This document shows positions 24,614-33,077 of a stretch of 64,000 nt of DNA, in pieces. Under the pieces are notes generated by a model. That model saw only the letters and a list, made by a program, of their open reading frames with translations, ran no database searches and had not been told where the DNA came from. The stretch spans positions 4,216,001 to 4,280,000 of the forward strand of contig NZ_VIVR01000001.1 of the NCBI RefSeq assembly GCF_007828955.1, in the 5' to 3' direction. Position 1 is the stretch's first letter. The number at the start of each line of letters is the position of its first letter. Source of the stretch: Kitasatospora atroaurantiaca (lineage in GTDB: Bacteria; Actinomycetota; Actinomycetes; Streptomycetales; Streptomycetaceae). The position numbers and the translations under genes were made by a program.

Positions 24614-25905
24614 GACGGCCTTTCGGGTGCGGGGGTGCGCGGCGGGGTGAAGGCGCTGTAGAGCACCGGCAGGGCGACCAGCGCCCGTGACCACGGGGAC
24701 GGGCGCCAGGCCAGCTCATGGCCGGGGACGGCGAGTTGGAGGTCCGGCAGCCGGTGCAGCAGGGTCTCCACGGCCGTCTCGACGATCAGCCGGGCCGGGT
24801 GCTGGGCCGGGCAGACGTGCCGCCCGGCGCCCCAGGCCAGGTGCGCCCGGTTGCCGCCGACGCCGTCAGCTCCCTGCACCGCCGGGTCGGCGTTGGCGGC
24901 GGCCAGGCCGAGGACCAGCATGTCGCCCGCGTTGATGTACTGGCCGCCGAGCACGGTGTCGCCGGTGGCCCAGCGGCCGGGGAAGTTCTGGGTCGGCGGG
25001 TCGCGCCAGAGGACCTCCTCCAGCGCGTCGGCGACGGTCAGCCGGCCGCCGGTCAGGGTGGCCCGGAAGCGGCGGTCGGTGAGCAGCAGCCGCAGCGTGT
25101 TGCCCGTCCAGTTGATGGTGGTCTCGTTGCCCGCGACCAGGATCACCACCAGGTGGTGCACCGCCTCCTCGTCGGTCAGCCCGGCGGGGTGCGCCAGCAG
25201 CCAGGAGGTCAGGTCGGCGCCGGGCGCGGCGCGGCGCTGCCGGACCAGGTCGAGCAGGATCGCCTGGAACTCGGCGTTGGCCCGCACGGACTTCTCGCTG
25301 CTGTCCACGAAGTGGCTGATCAGCTCGATCAGGTGCGGCCCCGCCTCGGCGGGCAGCCCGAGCAGCTGGGTGAAGACCAGCAGCGGCAGCCGGCGCGCGT
25401 ACTGGGCGACCAGGTCGGCCGTGCCGTCCGGGCCCCAGCTGTCGATCAGGAGGTCGGCGGCGGTCTCGGTGGTCTGCCGCAGCTGCCGGTGGTCGATCCG
25501 GGCGAGGGTGTCGGCGACCGCGCCGCGCAGGCGCTGGTGCTCGGCGCCGTCCAGGTTGAGCAGCGTCGGCCGCCACGAGGTCATCGGCAGCAGGCGCGAG
25601 TCGGACTTCAGCCGGCCCTCCTGCGGGACCCGCCAGCGGCGGGAGTCCTTGGAGAAGAGCTGTTCGTTGCGGGTGAGTTCGAGCAGCTCGGCGTAGCCGA
25701 GCACCAGCCAGGCCTCGACCCCGGGCTCCAGCTCGATCGGGGCGACGGCGCCGTGATGCTCGCGCATCCTGGCGTACAGCCCGTGCGGGTCCTCCGACAC
25801 CGAGGCGCCGTACAGCGGGGTGACGCCGGCGGTGACACCGGCGCCCTGGTGCATCGGGCAGCCGGGCGGCGGAACGGTTGCCGCCTCGGGCTTGGGAGTT
25901 GTCAT
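24460..25905 (-). CDS. Cytochrome P450 of the conservon (first P450, cvnE-like) with extended C-terminus
   Basis: A 481-aa P450 with I-helix A-G-N-E-T-T, K-helix E-E-V-L-W-R, and heme loop W-G-A-G-R-H-V-C-P-A-Q-H-P-A-R with the Cys ligand. The normal P450 end (L-P-V-L-Y-S-A-F) is followed by about 60 Pro/Ser/Thr-rich residues that read out of frame over the next P450's N-terminus. The tail could be real or the result of a lost stop or a frameshift. It overlaps the GTPase gene by ATGA. Conservon P450s are thought to work with the small GTPase complex at the membrane; the substrate is unknown. Confidence 0.88.
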   Translation of the reverse strand: MTTPKPEAATVPPPGCPMHQGAGVTAGVTPLYGASVSEDPHGLYARMREHHGAVAPIELEPGVEAWLVLGYAELLELTRNEQLFSKDSRRWRVPQEGRLKSDSRLLPMTSWRPTLLNLDGAEHQRLRGAVADTLARIDHRQLRQTTETAADLLIDSWGPDGTADLVAQYARRLPLLVFTQLLGLPAEAGPHLIELISHFVDSSEKSVRANAEFQAILLDLVRQRRAAPGADLTSWLLAHPAGLTDEEAVHHLVVILVAGNETTINWTGNTLRLLLTDRRFRATLTGGRLTVADALEEVLWRDPPTQNFPGRWATGDTVLGGQYINAGDMLVLGLAAANADPAVQGADGVGGNRAHLAWGAGRHVCPAQHPARLIVETAVETLLHRLPDLQLAVPGHELAWRPSPWSRALVALPVLYSAFTPPRTPAPERPSWTPPAVSPPSGSSPSGSTPSDATSTPRTPASGKPARRSWWNSLAGWWSGR

Positions 25906-26504
25906 CGTTGGAGCTCCAGGACCGAGGTCGAGTGCAGGTGGTCGACGAAGTCGATCAGGACGTCGTACGCGGCCCGGCGGTCCCGGGCGTCGCAGGTCAG
26001 GATCGGCACCTCGGGCAGCAGGTCGAGCGCGGCCCGCAGTTCCTCGTCCGGGTGGCTCGGGGTGTCGGGGAAGACGTTGACGGCGACCGCGAAGGGGATC
26101 TGCTGCTCCTCCAACTGCCCCAGCACGTCGAAGCTCTCCTCGATCCGGCGGGTGTCCACCAGGACGAGCGCGCCGAGTGCGCCGCGCGAGAGGTCCTCCC
26201 AGAGCGGCCAGAACCGCTGCTGACCCGGCGTGCCGAAGAGGTAGAGGGCCAGCCTGGGGTTGAGGGTGATCCGGCCGAAGTCGAGCGCCACCGTGGTGGT
26301 GGTCTTGCCGACCCGGCCGGTGAGGTCGTCCACGCCCGCGCCGGCCGCGGTCATGGTCTCCTCGGTGCGCAGCGGGGCGATCTCGCTGAGCGAGCCGACC
26401 AGGGTGGTCTTGCCCACCCCGAACGGGCCGGTCACCAGGATCTTCACCGCGCCCTGCACGGTCGACGGCAGGTAGTCGGGCTCAGCGGAGTTGGCGGAGG
26501 CCAA
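25902..26504 (-). CDS. Conservon small GTPase (CvnD)
   Basis: A 200-aa Ras-like/MglA-like ATP/GTP-binding protein. The P-loop is G-P-F-G-V-G-K-T-T, the G3-like segment is F-G-T-P-G-Q-Q-R-F, and the base-specificity region is A-V-A-V-N-V-F. CvnD proteins form a membrane-associated complex with CvnA, B and C that resembles eukaryotic G-protein signalling. It overlaps cvnC by 23 bp and the first P450 by 4 bp. Confidence 0.92.
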   Translation of the reverse strand: MASANSAEPDYLPSTVQGAVKILVTGPFGVGKTTLVGSLSEIAPLRTEETMTAAGAGVDDLTGRVGKTTTTVALDFGRITLNPRLALYLFGTPGQQRFWPLWEDLSRGALGALVLVDTRRIEESFDVLGQLEEQQIPFAVAVNVFPDTPSHPDEELRAALDLLPEVPILTCDARDRRAAYDVLIDFVDHLHSTSVLELQR

Positions 26505-26826
26505 GGAGTACCTCCTCCAGGAGGGTGGCGGGCAGGCGCTCGGCCCGCGGGACGGGTGGGACGACGTGGACGGCGCCGAGGTCCCAGAGGTCGCCGATCA
26601 GCACCTTGACCACGCCGAGCGGCAGGCTCAGGTGGGCGGAGATCTCCGCGACCGAGAGCAGGTCCCGGCACAGCGTCAGAATCCGCTGGTGCTCGCGGTT
26701 GAGCTCGTGGTCGACCAGCTCGGCCGTCCCGGTGGCGCTGACCAGGCTCTCCAGCGCCAGCACGTTCCGGCTCGGCCGGCTGCGGCCGCCGGTGATCACG
26801 TACGGCCGTACCGGGCCGCTGCTCAA
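26482..26826 (-). CDS. Conservon DUF742 protein (CvnC)
   Basis: A 114-aa protein beginning V-R-P-Y-V-I-T-G-G-R-S with a winged-helix-like body (E-I-S-A-H-L-S-L-P-L-G-V-V-K-V-L-I-G-D-L), the pattern of DUF742 proteins. It is the fixed third member of actinobacterial conservons. Its ATG overlaps the stop of cvnB by 4 bp. Confidence 0.92.
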   Translation of the reverse strand: MSSGPVRPYVITGGRSRPSRNVLALESLVSATGTAELVDHELNREHQRILTLCRDLLSVAEISAHLSLPLGVVKVLIGDLWDLGAVHVVPPVPRAERLPATLLEEVLLGLRQLR

Positions 26827-27236
26827 CGGAGCTCCCCGGCGACCTGCTCCACCCGGGGAGGACTGGTCAGGTGGGCCCCGATCCGCTCGACCAGCACCTG
26901 CATCTGGTACGCCACCAGCCCGGCGTCCACGGCCTCGCCGGTCACCACGGCCAGGTGCGCCCCGGCGCCCGCGGCCACGATGAACAGGTAGCCGCCGCCG
27001 TACTCGATGATGATCTGACGGGTGCTGCTGTGCCGCCCGCCGAAGCCCTGTGCCACTCCCCGGGCCAGCGACTGCAGCCCGGAGCAGGCGGCCGCCAGGC
27101 GCTCGGCGTCCTCGCGGGCGATCCGCTCGCTGCGGCCGATCTCCAGGCCGTCGTTGGACACCACGACGGCGTGCTGGACCTCGGGGACGGTGACGATGTC
27201 GGCGAGCAGCCAGCCGAGGTCAGGATTCGGGGTCAT
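26823..27236 (-). CDS. Conservon roadblock/LC7 protein (CvnB)
   Basis: A 137-aa roadblock/LC7 domain protein (L-G-W-L-L-A-D-I-V...H-A-V-V-V-S-N-D-G-L-E-I...G-Y-L-F-I-V-A-A-G-A-G-A-H-L-A-V). Such proteins act as GTPase-activating or scaffolding partners of MglA-like GTPases. Start ATG 27236 lies within the last codons of cvnA (17-bp overlap), and its stop overlaps cvnC. Confidence 0.92.
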   Translation of the reverse strand: MTPNPDLGWLLADIVTVPEVQHAVVVSNDGLEIGRSERIAREDAERLAAACSGLQSLARGVAQGFGGRHSSTRQIIIEYGGGYLFIVAAGAGAHLAVVTGEAVDAGLVAYQMQVLVERIGAHLTSPPRVEQVAGELR

Positions 27237-28482
27237 GGAAGTCTCCGGAGCGCTGGGGAAGGTGGGGAGAAGCGGGGTCCTGCGGGTGGTGCTTCGCGGC
27301 CGAGCGGCCGCTGGCGGTGCCGGCCTGGAACAGCGACATGAAGGCCTGCGCCTCCCGGGCGGAACGCGGCGGCACGGGGGTGCCGGCCGTGGCAGGGGTG
27401 CCGGGGGTGCCGACGGCGCCGGCGGGCCGGGCGTCGGTGGCCGCGCCCCGCCGGTTGGTACGCCGCGGCAGCCCGGCCGACGGCGGCTGCGGCCTGGGTG
27501 CAGGCGCCTGCTCCACGGCGGGAGCCGTCCTGGCGGGCTGGACCGCGGCCGGGGCCAGACGCTCGACCGGCGTCGCGGCACCGGAGTTCGGCAGCGGTTC
27601 GGTGAGCAGCGCGGTCGGCAGCAGGATGACGACCCGCACGCCGCCGTACGGCGAGGGTGCCGAGCTGAGGGTGACCCGGAAGCCGTACTGCTCGGCCAGC
27701 CGTCCGACCGCCGCGAGGCCCAACTGCGGCACCTCGCCCAGCCGGGAGACCTCCAGGGTGGAGCCGCCGGCCAGCGCCTCGGCGGCCTTCTCCACCGCGT
27801 ACTCGGGCATGCCGACGCCGCCGTCGTCGATCTCGATGACGGCGCCGTTGTGGACCGGCATCACGGTGACGAAGACCTGCGTGTTGGGGGGCGAGTAGCG
27901 GGTGGCGTTGTCGAGGAGCTCGGCGATGGCGTGAATCAGCGCCTCGGCGGCCGCACCGACCACGGCGGTCTCGATCCGGCTGCGCACCACCACCCGCTGG
28001 AACGGCAGGATGCGCGACTGGGCACCCCGCACCACGTCCTCCAGGGCGACCGGTTCGGGCCAGTGGCGTCCGGCCCTGGCCCCGCAGAGCACGGCCAGCG
28101 TCTGGGCCAGCCGGGCCTGTTGGGCGGCGGCGTGGTCGGCCTTGAGCAGGCCCTCCAGCAGGGCCGGGTCGTCGTGGGTGCGCTCCATCTCGTCCAGCCC
28201 GGCCTGCTGGTCGTGGGCCATCACCAGGATGCGGCGGGCGACGCTCAGGAAGGCGCGCTGGGTGGAGGCGTTGAGGTCCTGCTCGCGCTGGATGGCGGCG
28301 CTCTCGGTGCTCCGGCGGGTGGTCTCGGCCTGCAGGCGGCCGTTCAGCTCCTCGAGCTCCTGCTGCTGTGTGTCGAGCCTCGACCGCAGGGTGCGGGTGA
28401 CCGCGCGGTACCGGGCGGCGGCCACCAATGCGAGGACGGCGAGTACGCCGACTGCCGTTCCGCACCACTGAGTCATCGTCAC
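27220..28482 (-). CDS. Conservon sensor kinase-like ATPase (CvnA)
   Basis: A 420-aa protein with one N-terminal membrane segment (A-V-G-V-L-A-V-L-A-L-V-A-A), a helical dimerisation region and an HATPase domain (N-box E-L-L-D-N-A-T-R-Y-S-P-P, G1 D-D-G-G-V-G-M). No phosphoacceptor His motif is evident, as is typical for CvnA/nitrate-sensor-like proteins. The last ~130 residues are Pro/Ala-rich and disordered. It is the first gene of the six-gene cvn operon. The 207-bp upstream region is unusually AT-rich for this genome and should hold the promoter. Confidence 0.92.
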   Translation of the reverse strand: MTMTQWCGTAVGVLAVLALVAAARYRAVTRTLRSRLDTQQQELEELNGRLQAETTRRSTESAAIQREQDLNASTQRAFLSVARRILVMAHDQQAGLDEMERTHDDPALLEGLLKADHAAAQQARLAQTLAVLCGARAGRHWPEPVALEDVVRGAQSRILPFQRVVVRSRIETAVVGAAAEALIHAIAELLDNATRYSPPNTQVFVTVMPVHNGAVIEIDDGGVGMPEYAVEKAAEALAGGSTLEVSRLGEVPQLGLAAVGRLAEQYGFRVTLSSAPSPYGGVRVVILLPTALLTEPLPNSGAATPVERLAPAAVQPARTAPAVEQAPAPRPQPPSAGLPRRTNRRGAATDARPAGAVGTPGTPATAGTPVPPRSAREAQAFMSLFQAGTASGRSAAKHHPQDPASPHLPQRSGDFHDPES

Positions 28483-28689
28483 GCCGGAATTCTAGGGTGA
28501 TGATCCTACGTAAGTGTGAACGGTTCTGACGTTCTGTGACCTGATCCCGTCAAAATTCGCGTAGCAGACCTTAACGTTTCCTTAGAACTTCCAGGTAGAA
28601 CCTGTGTCCACCCCGGGCCCGCCCCAATTCGGCCTACTGGTGGGTAGTTTCAGCCTGTGGACGAGCTGCGGTGCGGGGCGCACCCGCGG

Positions 28690-29823
28690 TCAGGCCCCCG
28701 CACCGAGGCGCCGGACCACCACCAGCGTCCGGTCGTCCGAGATGTTCCGGCCGACCGTCCCGAGCAGCTCCGCCGCCGGGTCGGCCGCCCCGCCGTACCG
28801 GAGCAGCGGGGTGGCCGCGGCGAGCAGCCGGCCGATCCCCTTGTCGATGTCCTCGCCGGGCACCTCCACCAGTCCGTCGCTGTAGAGCAGCAGCGAGTCG
28901 CCGAGCGCCAGCTGCCCGGTAGCCGCCGGGTACGCCGCCCCGGACAGCACGCCGAGAGCCGCGCCGCTCTCCTCGCGGAGCTGCCAGTCGCCGCCCTCCG
29001 CGCGCCGGTAGTGGGCGGCCGGCGGATGCCCGGCGTTGAAGATCCGGAACCTTCCGCTGGACGGGTGCAGTGCCAGATGGACGGCGGTGGCGAACTCCTC
29101 GTCCCAGCCGAGCCTCGCGAGGTACTCGTTGGCCTTGGGGAGGAAGGACTCCGGCTGGACCGAGCCGAGCAGCATCGCGAAGGCCCCGGACAGGTGCATC
29201 GAGCGGGCCGCCGCCCGGCTGCCCTTGCCCGAGACGTCGACCAGCACGACCTCCAGCAGGTCCCGGTCGGGCCGGTGCGAGGCGAGCAGGAAGTCACCGG
29301 AGAAGAAGGTCCCGCCGGCGGGGGCGACGGCCCGGTGGAGGCGCCAGTCCAGCAGCCCGTCCGGGAGCCGCCCCAGCGCCCGGGTGCGCTCCGAGAGCTC
29401 CAGCAGCATGCTGTCGCCCCGGGTGCCGCGCAGCCCGAGCCGGCTCCGGTAGCGCGAGGTCAGCAGCACGATGGCGGCCGCCGCGGCCACCACGGTGGCC
29501 GAGCCCGGGGTCAGCCCGTACGGCCTTCGGTACAGCGCGTCGGCGACCAGCCCGAGGGTGACCGGGGCCAGCAGGATGAGCTGCAGCCCGGTGTGCAGGA
29601 CGAAGCCGGCCAGGATCAGCGGGAGGGCCAGGGCGGAGGGCGGGCAGGCGGTCGGGAACGCGATCGAGAGGCAGTCCAGCAGCACGGTCAGGGTGATCAG
29701 CAGGCCCAGTGCCGTCCGCTCGGCGGCCGGATCGCCGTCCAGCAGCCTGCTCACCCAGCGCCCGGCCCGTCCGCGCCGCAGTCGCCCGCCCAGCCGTCGG
29801 GCCACCGTGGTGACTGCGGGCAC
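28690..29823 (-). CDS. Membrane-anchored PP2C/SpoIIE-type serine phosphatase
   Basis: A 377-aa protein. Three or four membrane helices lie at ~40-125 (L-L-I-T-L-T-V-L-L-D-C-L, L-A-L-P-L-I-L-A-G-F-V-L, T-V-V-A-A-A-A-A-I-V-L-L). The C-terminal phosphatase domain has metal-ligand contexts S-G-D-F-L, V-L-V-D-V-S-G-K-G, Y-S-D-G-L-V-E and S-D-D-R-T-L-V-V-V. These enzymes dephosphorylate anti-sigma-factor antagonists or other phosphoproteins. A 19-bp iron-box-like sequence ends 43 bp upstream of the start, suggesting iron-dependent expression. Confidence 0.9.
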   Translation of the reverse strand: MPAVTTVARRLGGRLRRGRAGRWVSRLLDGDPAAERTALGLLITLTVLLDCLSIAFPTACPPSALALPLILAGFVLHTGLQLILLAPVTLGLVADALYRRPYGLTPGSATVVAAAAAIVLLTSRYRSRLGLRGTRGDSMLLELSERTRALGRLPDGLLDWRLHRAVAPAGGTFFSGDFLLASHRPDRDLLEVVLVDVSGKGSRAAARSMHLSGAFAMLLGSVQPESFLPKANEYLARLGWDEEFATAVHLALHPSSGRFRIFNAGHPPAAHYRRAEGGDWQLREESGAALGVLSGAAYPAATGQLALGDSLLLYSDGLVEVPGEDIDKGIGRLLAAATPLLRYGGAADPAAELLGTVGRNISDDRTLVVVRRLGAGA

Positions 29824-29865
29824 GTCGACCTCCGCCGAGACTCGGGCCAGGCCGCTGACCGTCCG

Positions 29866-29884
29866 TTAGGTCAGGCCAATCTAA
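29866..29884. promoter_or_regulatory. Putative DmdR/IdeR (DtxR-family) iron box
   Basis: TTAGGTCAGGCCAATCTAA matches the actinobacterial iron-box consensus TTAGGTTAGGCTAACCTAA at 16 of 19 positions and keeps the palindromic ends TTAG...CTAA. It lies 43 bp ahead of the phosphatase ATG (29823), where a bound repressor would cover the promoter. Confidence 0.6.
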
Positions 29885-29947
29885 CGTCGAACGCCGGAAC
29901 GGGCACGGCTGTCGCCTCCACCCGGAGCTGCGCCACCGGCCGTCGCC

Positions 29948-30157
29948 CTACTGGCCGTCGCTCTCGCCGTACGGCTCCTGGGCACGGGCCGGCACGGGGC
30001 GCAGCGAGCGCAGACCGCGGACCACCGCGAAGGCGCGGCGGACGGTGGCGGCGAGGCCGGTGGCGGGCGGCGCGACGGTCGGCACCGGGGCCTCGGCGGG
30101 GGTGCGCTGGCCCGGGATGCCGGCGGCGGACCGGGTGCTCTGCGCGGTCTGCGTCAT
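29948..30157 (-). CDS. Small hypothetical protein
   Basis: A 69-aa Ala/Pro/Arg-rich protein (starts M-T-Q-T-A-Q-S-T-R, ends P-Y-G-E-S-D-G-Q) with a short basic amphipathic stretch (V-R-R-A-F-A-V-V-R-G-L-R-S-L-R). GAGAG precedes the ATG. Codon bias is consistent with coding, but no family is recognised and it could be spurious. Confidence 0.4.
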   Translation of the reverse strand: MTQTAQSTRSAAGIPGQRTPAEAPVPTVAPPATGLAATVRRAFAVVRGLRSLRPVPARAQEPYGESDGQ

Positions 30158-30333
30158 CTGCCCACATCTCTCGTTCGGGTGGCGCCCTGCGGCTGACGGG
30201 GCGTGGGGCGCCGGAGCGCCCGGAGGGTATCCGTACCCAGGCCGAGGCAAGTCTTGCCCGGGATCGGCGACGGATTGGTCTCGAAAGCCACCCGAATCGG
30301 TACCGGTCCCGTCATTCGCTCGCACCGGTCCCG

Positions 30334-30753
30334 TCATCCGCCGACGGCGATCATCGTCCCCTGCAGCAGTGCGACGTCCTTGCCGGGGACCCCGTCGGTG
30401 ACCGACCGCACCTCGGCGGAGACCACCGTGACGGTACGCCCCGCCCGGACCACCGTGCCCGTCGCCCGGAGCCGTTCGCCGACCCCCGGGCTGAGCAGGT
30501 TCAGCTTGAACTCGACGCTCAGCACGTCCTTGCCCTCCGGCATCAGGGAGAGCGCCGCCGCGCCGGCGGCCGCGTCCGCCAGCGTGCTGATCGCACCGGC
30601 GTGGACGTAGCCGTTCTGCTGGGTCACCTCGGGCCGCACCGGCAGGTCCAGCACCACCCGGCCTCGGGCGAGTTCGACGATCTCGACGCCCAGGACGGTC
30701 AGCAGCTGCTGGCCCTGGAGATTGCTGCGCAGGCGGTCGACGACGGTGTCCAT
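30334..30753 (-). CDS. PaaI-family hotdog-fold thioesterase
   Basis: A 139-aa single hotdog domain. The motif G-Y-V-H-A-G-A-I-S-T-L-A-D-A-A-A-G is the PaaI signature with the catalytic Asp-containing helix. It hydrolyses acyl- or phenylacyl-CoA thioesters in the cytosol as a homotetramer, by family analogy. It is upstream of a small hypothetical gene and just downstream of, but probably not co-transcribed with, the TetR gene. A 14-bp repeat (ACCGGTCCCGTCAT at 30302 and 30324) flanks its stop codon. Confidence 0.88.
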   Translation of the reverse strand: MDTVVDRLRSNLQGQQLLTVLGVEIVELARGRVVLDLPVRPEVTQQNGYVHAGAISTLADAAAGAAALSLMPEGKDVLSVEFKLNLLSPGVGERLRATGTVVRAGRTVTVVSAEVRSVTDGVPGKDVALLQGTMIAVGG

Positions 30754-30816
30754 CGGGTGTTACTCCTGGGTAGCGCGGTGCGTGGGTGACACCCTGCGCC
30801 CTGGGCCGCCACCGCG

Positions 30817-31401
30817 TCAAGCAGTGGGGCCGGAGGCCTGGGGCCAGGCCTTCAGCCCCTCCGTCAGCACCCGGACCAGCCGGTCCTCGGTGACCGCCAG
30901 GTCCGCCGCCAGCCGGAACGCCCCGCCGGTGGTCAGCGAGGCGAAGCCGTGCGCCGTCGAGCGCACCGTCCGGGCCGCATGGATCGCCTCCTCGCCTTCC
31001 AGCCCGTACCCGCGCAGCACCGCCAGGATCACCCCGACCAGCCGGGCGGCCGCCTGCGTCAGGTCGGCGTCCTCCTGCGGGGCCTGCGGCAGGGCCGCGT
31101 AGCGCTGCGGGTACCTGCTCGCGTACCCGAGGTAGGCCCGCAGCAGCGCCTGCACCGCGTCGTCCCCGCTCCGGCCGACCACGGCGGTGGCGAGCTGCTC
31201 GGCGAGTTCCTCGGTCACCCGTACCGCGATCAGACGGCGGAGTTCGGCCAGGCCGCCGGTGACGTGCTTATAGAGGGAGGGGGTGGCGACGCCCGCCCGG
31301 GTGGCAACGGCGGCCAGGGTGAGCGCTTCGGCGCCCTGTTCGTCGATCAGCTCCAGGGCATGGGCGACGACGGCGGCGGGGGTGAGTCCGACCCTGGGCA
31401 T
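30817..31401 (-). CDS. TetR-family regulator with WHG-type C-terminal domain
   Basis: A 194-aa regulator. The N-terminal helix-turn-helix reads L-T-L-A-A-V-A-T-R-A-G-V-A-T-P-S-L-Y-K-H-V, and the C-terminal ligand domain has the T-A-H-G-F-A-S-L segment of WHG-type TetR proteins. Its ATG overlaps the stop of the hydrolase gene by one base (TGATG), so the two form an operon. The palindromes at 32249-32280, upstream of the hydrolase, are its probable operators. Confidence 0.9.
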   Translation of the reverse strand: MPRVGLTPAAVVAHALELIDEQGAEALTLAAVATRAGVATPSLYKHVTGGLAELRRLIAVRVTEELAEQLATAVVGRSGDDAVQALLRAYLGYASRYPQRYAALPQAPQEDADLTQAAARLVGVILAVLRGYGLEGEEAIHAARTVRSTAHGFASLTTGGAFRLAADLAVTEDRLVRVLTEGLKAWPQASGPTA

Positions 31402-32222
31402 CAGGCGACCTCGTGCAGGAAGGGGAGCAGGGCATCGGCGGTGGCCTGCGGGAACTCCGCCATCGGGTAGTGCCCGGCACCGTCGATCATCACCTTACGG
31501 GCCTTCAGGGCCTGGGCTTGGCGCTCGGCGACCGCGGCCGGCTTCGGGAAGTCCGGGTCCTTGCTGCCCATGATCACCAGGGCGGGGCAGCTCACGGCCT
31601 CGCTCCAGCCGACCGGGGACGGGTCGCCGTCGGCGTAGCCCTTGGTGGCGACCTTGCGGCCCGGGGTTCGCAGCGCGGCTACCAGCGCCGTGCGGTACTC
31701 CTCGAAGTCGGCGGGCTTGGCGGTGGGATAGGCCAGCTTCTGGTACCTGCCCCAGATGGCGGGGAAGCGCAGGGTGGCGGCGCCGAGCGTCTTGGCCAGG
31801 CCGCGCTGGAAGGCGTTCTGCGGCAGGTTCTCGATGAAGGCGTCGATCAGGGCGATGCCGGCCACCCGCTCGGGGGCCTGGCCGGCCGCCCTGACCACGG
31901 TGGCGCCGGTGTAGGAGTTGCCGACCAGGACGGCGCGCTCGATGCCCAGGTGGTCGAGGAGGGCCAGCACGTCCTCGGCGATCGCGGCGGGGGAGTAGTC
32001 GTCCCAGGCGATCGAGGACTCGCCGAAGCCGCGCAGGTCCATGGTGATGACCCGGCGGCCGGCCGCCGTGAGCAGCGGGAGCAGGTGCCGGTACGCGGTG
32101 CGGGAGTCCCACATGCCGGGGAGCAGCACGACGGGGGTGCCGGTCGCGGCGTCGGTGTCCTTCGCCGAGTCGTCGAAGGCGAGCCGGCCGCCGGGGATGT
32201 CGAGGAACTGGGTGCTGGTCAT
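31401..32222 (-). CDS. Alpha/beta-hydrolase
   Basis: A 273-aa cytosolic hydrolase. The nucleophile elbow is G-N-S-Y-T-G (Ser), the oxyanion region is L-L-P-G-M-W-D-S, and the C-terminal acid and His lie in G-S-K-D-P-D-F and G-A-G-H-Y-P-M. AGGAGG lies six bases before ATG 32222. Co-transcribed with the TetR regulator, which suggests induction by its substrate or a related molecule. Substrate class (ester, haloalkane or lactone) is not resolved. Confidence 0.88.
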   Translation of the reverse strand: MTSTQFLDIPGGRLAFDDSAKDTDAATGTPVVLLPGMWDSRTAYRHLLPLLTAAGRRVITMDLRGFGESSIAWDDYSPAAIAEDVLALLDHLGIERAVLVGNSYTGATVVRAAGQAPERVAGIALIDAFIENLPQNAFQRGLAKTLGAATLRFPAIWGRYQKLAYPTAKPADFEEYRTALVAALRTPGRKVATKGYADGDPSPVGWSEAVSCPALVIMGSKDPDFPKPAAVAERQAQALKARKVMIDGAGHYPMAEFPQATADALLPFLHEVA

Positions 32223-32248
32223 TGCGAGCCTCCTTGGGCGTCTGCTGA

Positions 32249-32280
32249 TAGCCATAAAGCTATGGCTAATAGCTTTAGCC
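32249..32280. promoter_or_regulatory. Two overlapping palindromes: candidate TetR operator
   Basis: TAGCCATAAAGCTATGGCTA (32249-32268) has 8-bp perfect arms (TAGCCATA/TATGGCTA). GGCTAATAGCTTTAGCC (32264-32280) has arms GGCTAA/TTAGCC. Both contain the half-site GGCTA and overlap by five bases. They lie 27-58 bp before the hydrolase ATG and 62 bp before the divergent tautomerase gene, so one regulator could control both. Confidence 0.7.
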
Positions 32281-32341
32281 GTCAAGAGGGCGCGCGGTGG
32301 ATGTTGTACGGTGCGGCGGAGTCGAACCCCGAGGAGCCGTC

Positions 32342-32548
32342 ATGCCGTTCATCAACGTCAAGCAGCTGGCCGGCCGAAGCGATGAGCAGAAGGCCGAGAT
32401 CGCCCGCGAGCTCACCGCGACCTACGCCCGGATCACCGGGGTGAAGCCGGAGAACATCTGGGTGGCGATCGAGGAGATCCCCGCGCAGAACTGGTCGGCG
32501 GGCGGCGAGACCTACGCCGAGAAGGCCCACAAGGCCGCGGAAAGCTGA
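32342..32548 (+). CDS. 4-oxalocrotonate tautomerase-family enzyme
   Basis: A 68-aa subunit beginning M-P-F-I-N-V, which exposes the catalytic Pro-1 after Met removal, with the family helix S-D-E-Q-K-A-E-I-A-R-E-L-T and the conserved V-A-I-E-E-I-P strand. Acts as a small homo-oligomer in keto-enol tautomerisation or related chemistry. It is divergent from the TetR/hydrolase operon and shares its control region. Confidence 0.9.
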   Translation: MPFINVKQLAGRSDEQKAEIARELTATYARITGVKPENIWVAIEEIPAQNWSAGGETYAEKAHKAAES

Positions 32549-32562
32549 GACCCCTCGGAGGT

Positions 32563-32853
32563 CTAGATGCCCTCCACCTTGAACGGGTCGTGCTCGGCCA
32601 GCAGCTTCTCCAGCCGGGCCTGGTCGACCCGGGTGGTGATCTCGCCCGCCTCCTGGCGGTCCCGGATCACCTTGGCGAGCGTGAACGCCGAGGTGATCTC
32701 GTACAGCAGGCCGACCGCCAGGAAGGCGCGCATCCAGGCGCCGACCGGGAGGTAGGCGATCCCGAGAGCCAGGGCCGAGGTCGCGAGGGCGAAGGAGATG
32801 ACGGCCTGGACGAAGTACGCGGCCGTCGTGCGTGACTGCATCGGTGCGTTCAT
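32563..32853 (-). CDS. YiaA/YiaB-type two-helix inner-membrane protein
   Basis: A 96-aa protein with two membrane helices (F-V-Q-A-V-I-S-F-A-L-A-T-S-A-L-A-L-G and A-F-L-A-V-G-L-L-Y-E-I-T-S-A-F-T) separated by Y-L-P-V-G-A-W, then T-L-A-K-V-I-R-D-R-Q-E, as in the YiaAB domain. The tail (H-D-P-F-K-V-E) is typical of actinobacterial members. Function unknown. Convergent with the tautomerase, 14 bp apart. Confidence 0.8.
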   Translation of the reverse strand: MNAPMQSRTTAAYFVQAVISFALATSALALGIAYLPVGAWMRAFLAVGLLYEITSAFTLAKVIRDRQEAGEITTRVDQARLEKLLAEHDPFKVEGI

Positions 32854-33077
32854 GCGTGAAAGGGTCCCCAACTCCCCTTCACAACACATGAGTACGGATA
32901 CTCAATTGCCGGTCACCCGCTGTCACGACCGAGCTGGCCAATCGTCACAAATCGCCCATCCTGCCCCGGGGGCGGTGTACTCCGTCCCTCAAGGCGCTTG
33001 GAATCACGGGCTCCTGGGATTAACGTCTGATAACGCAGCGCGGTCGGCAACGCCGTACCCGAACGGCACCGTGCGCC

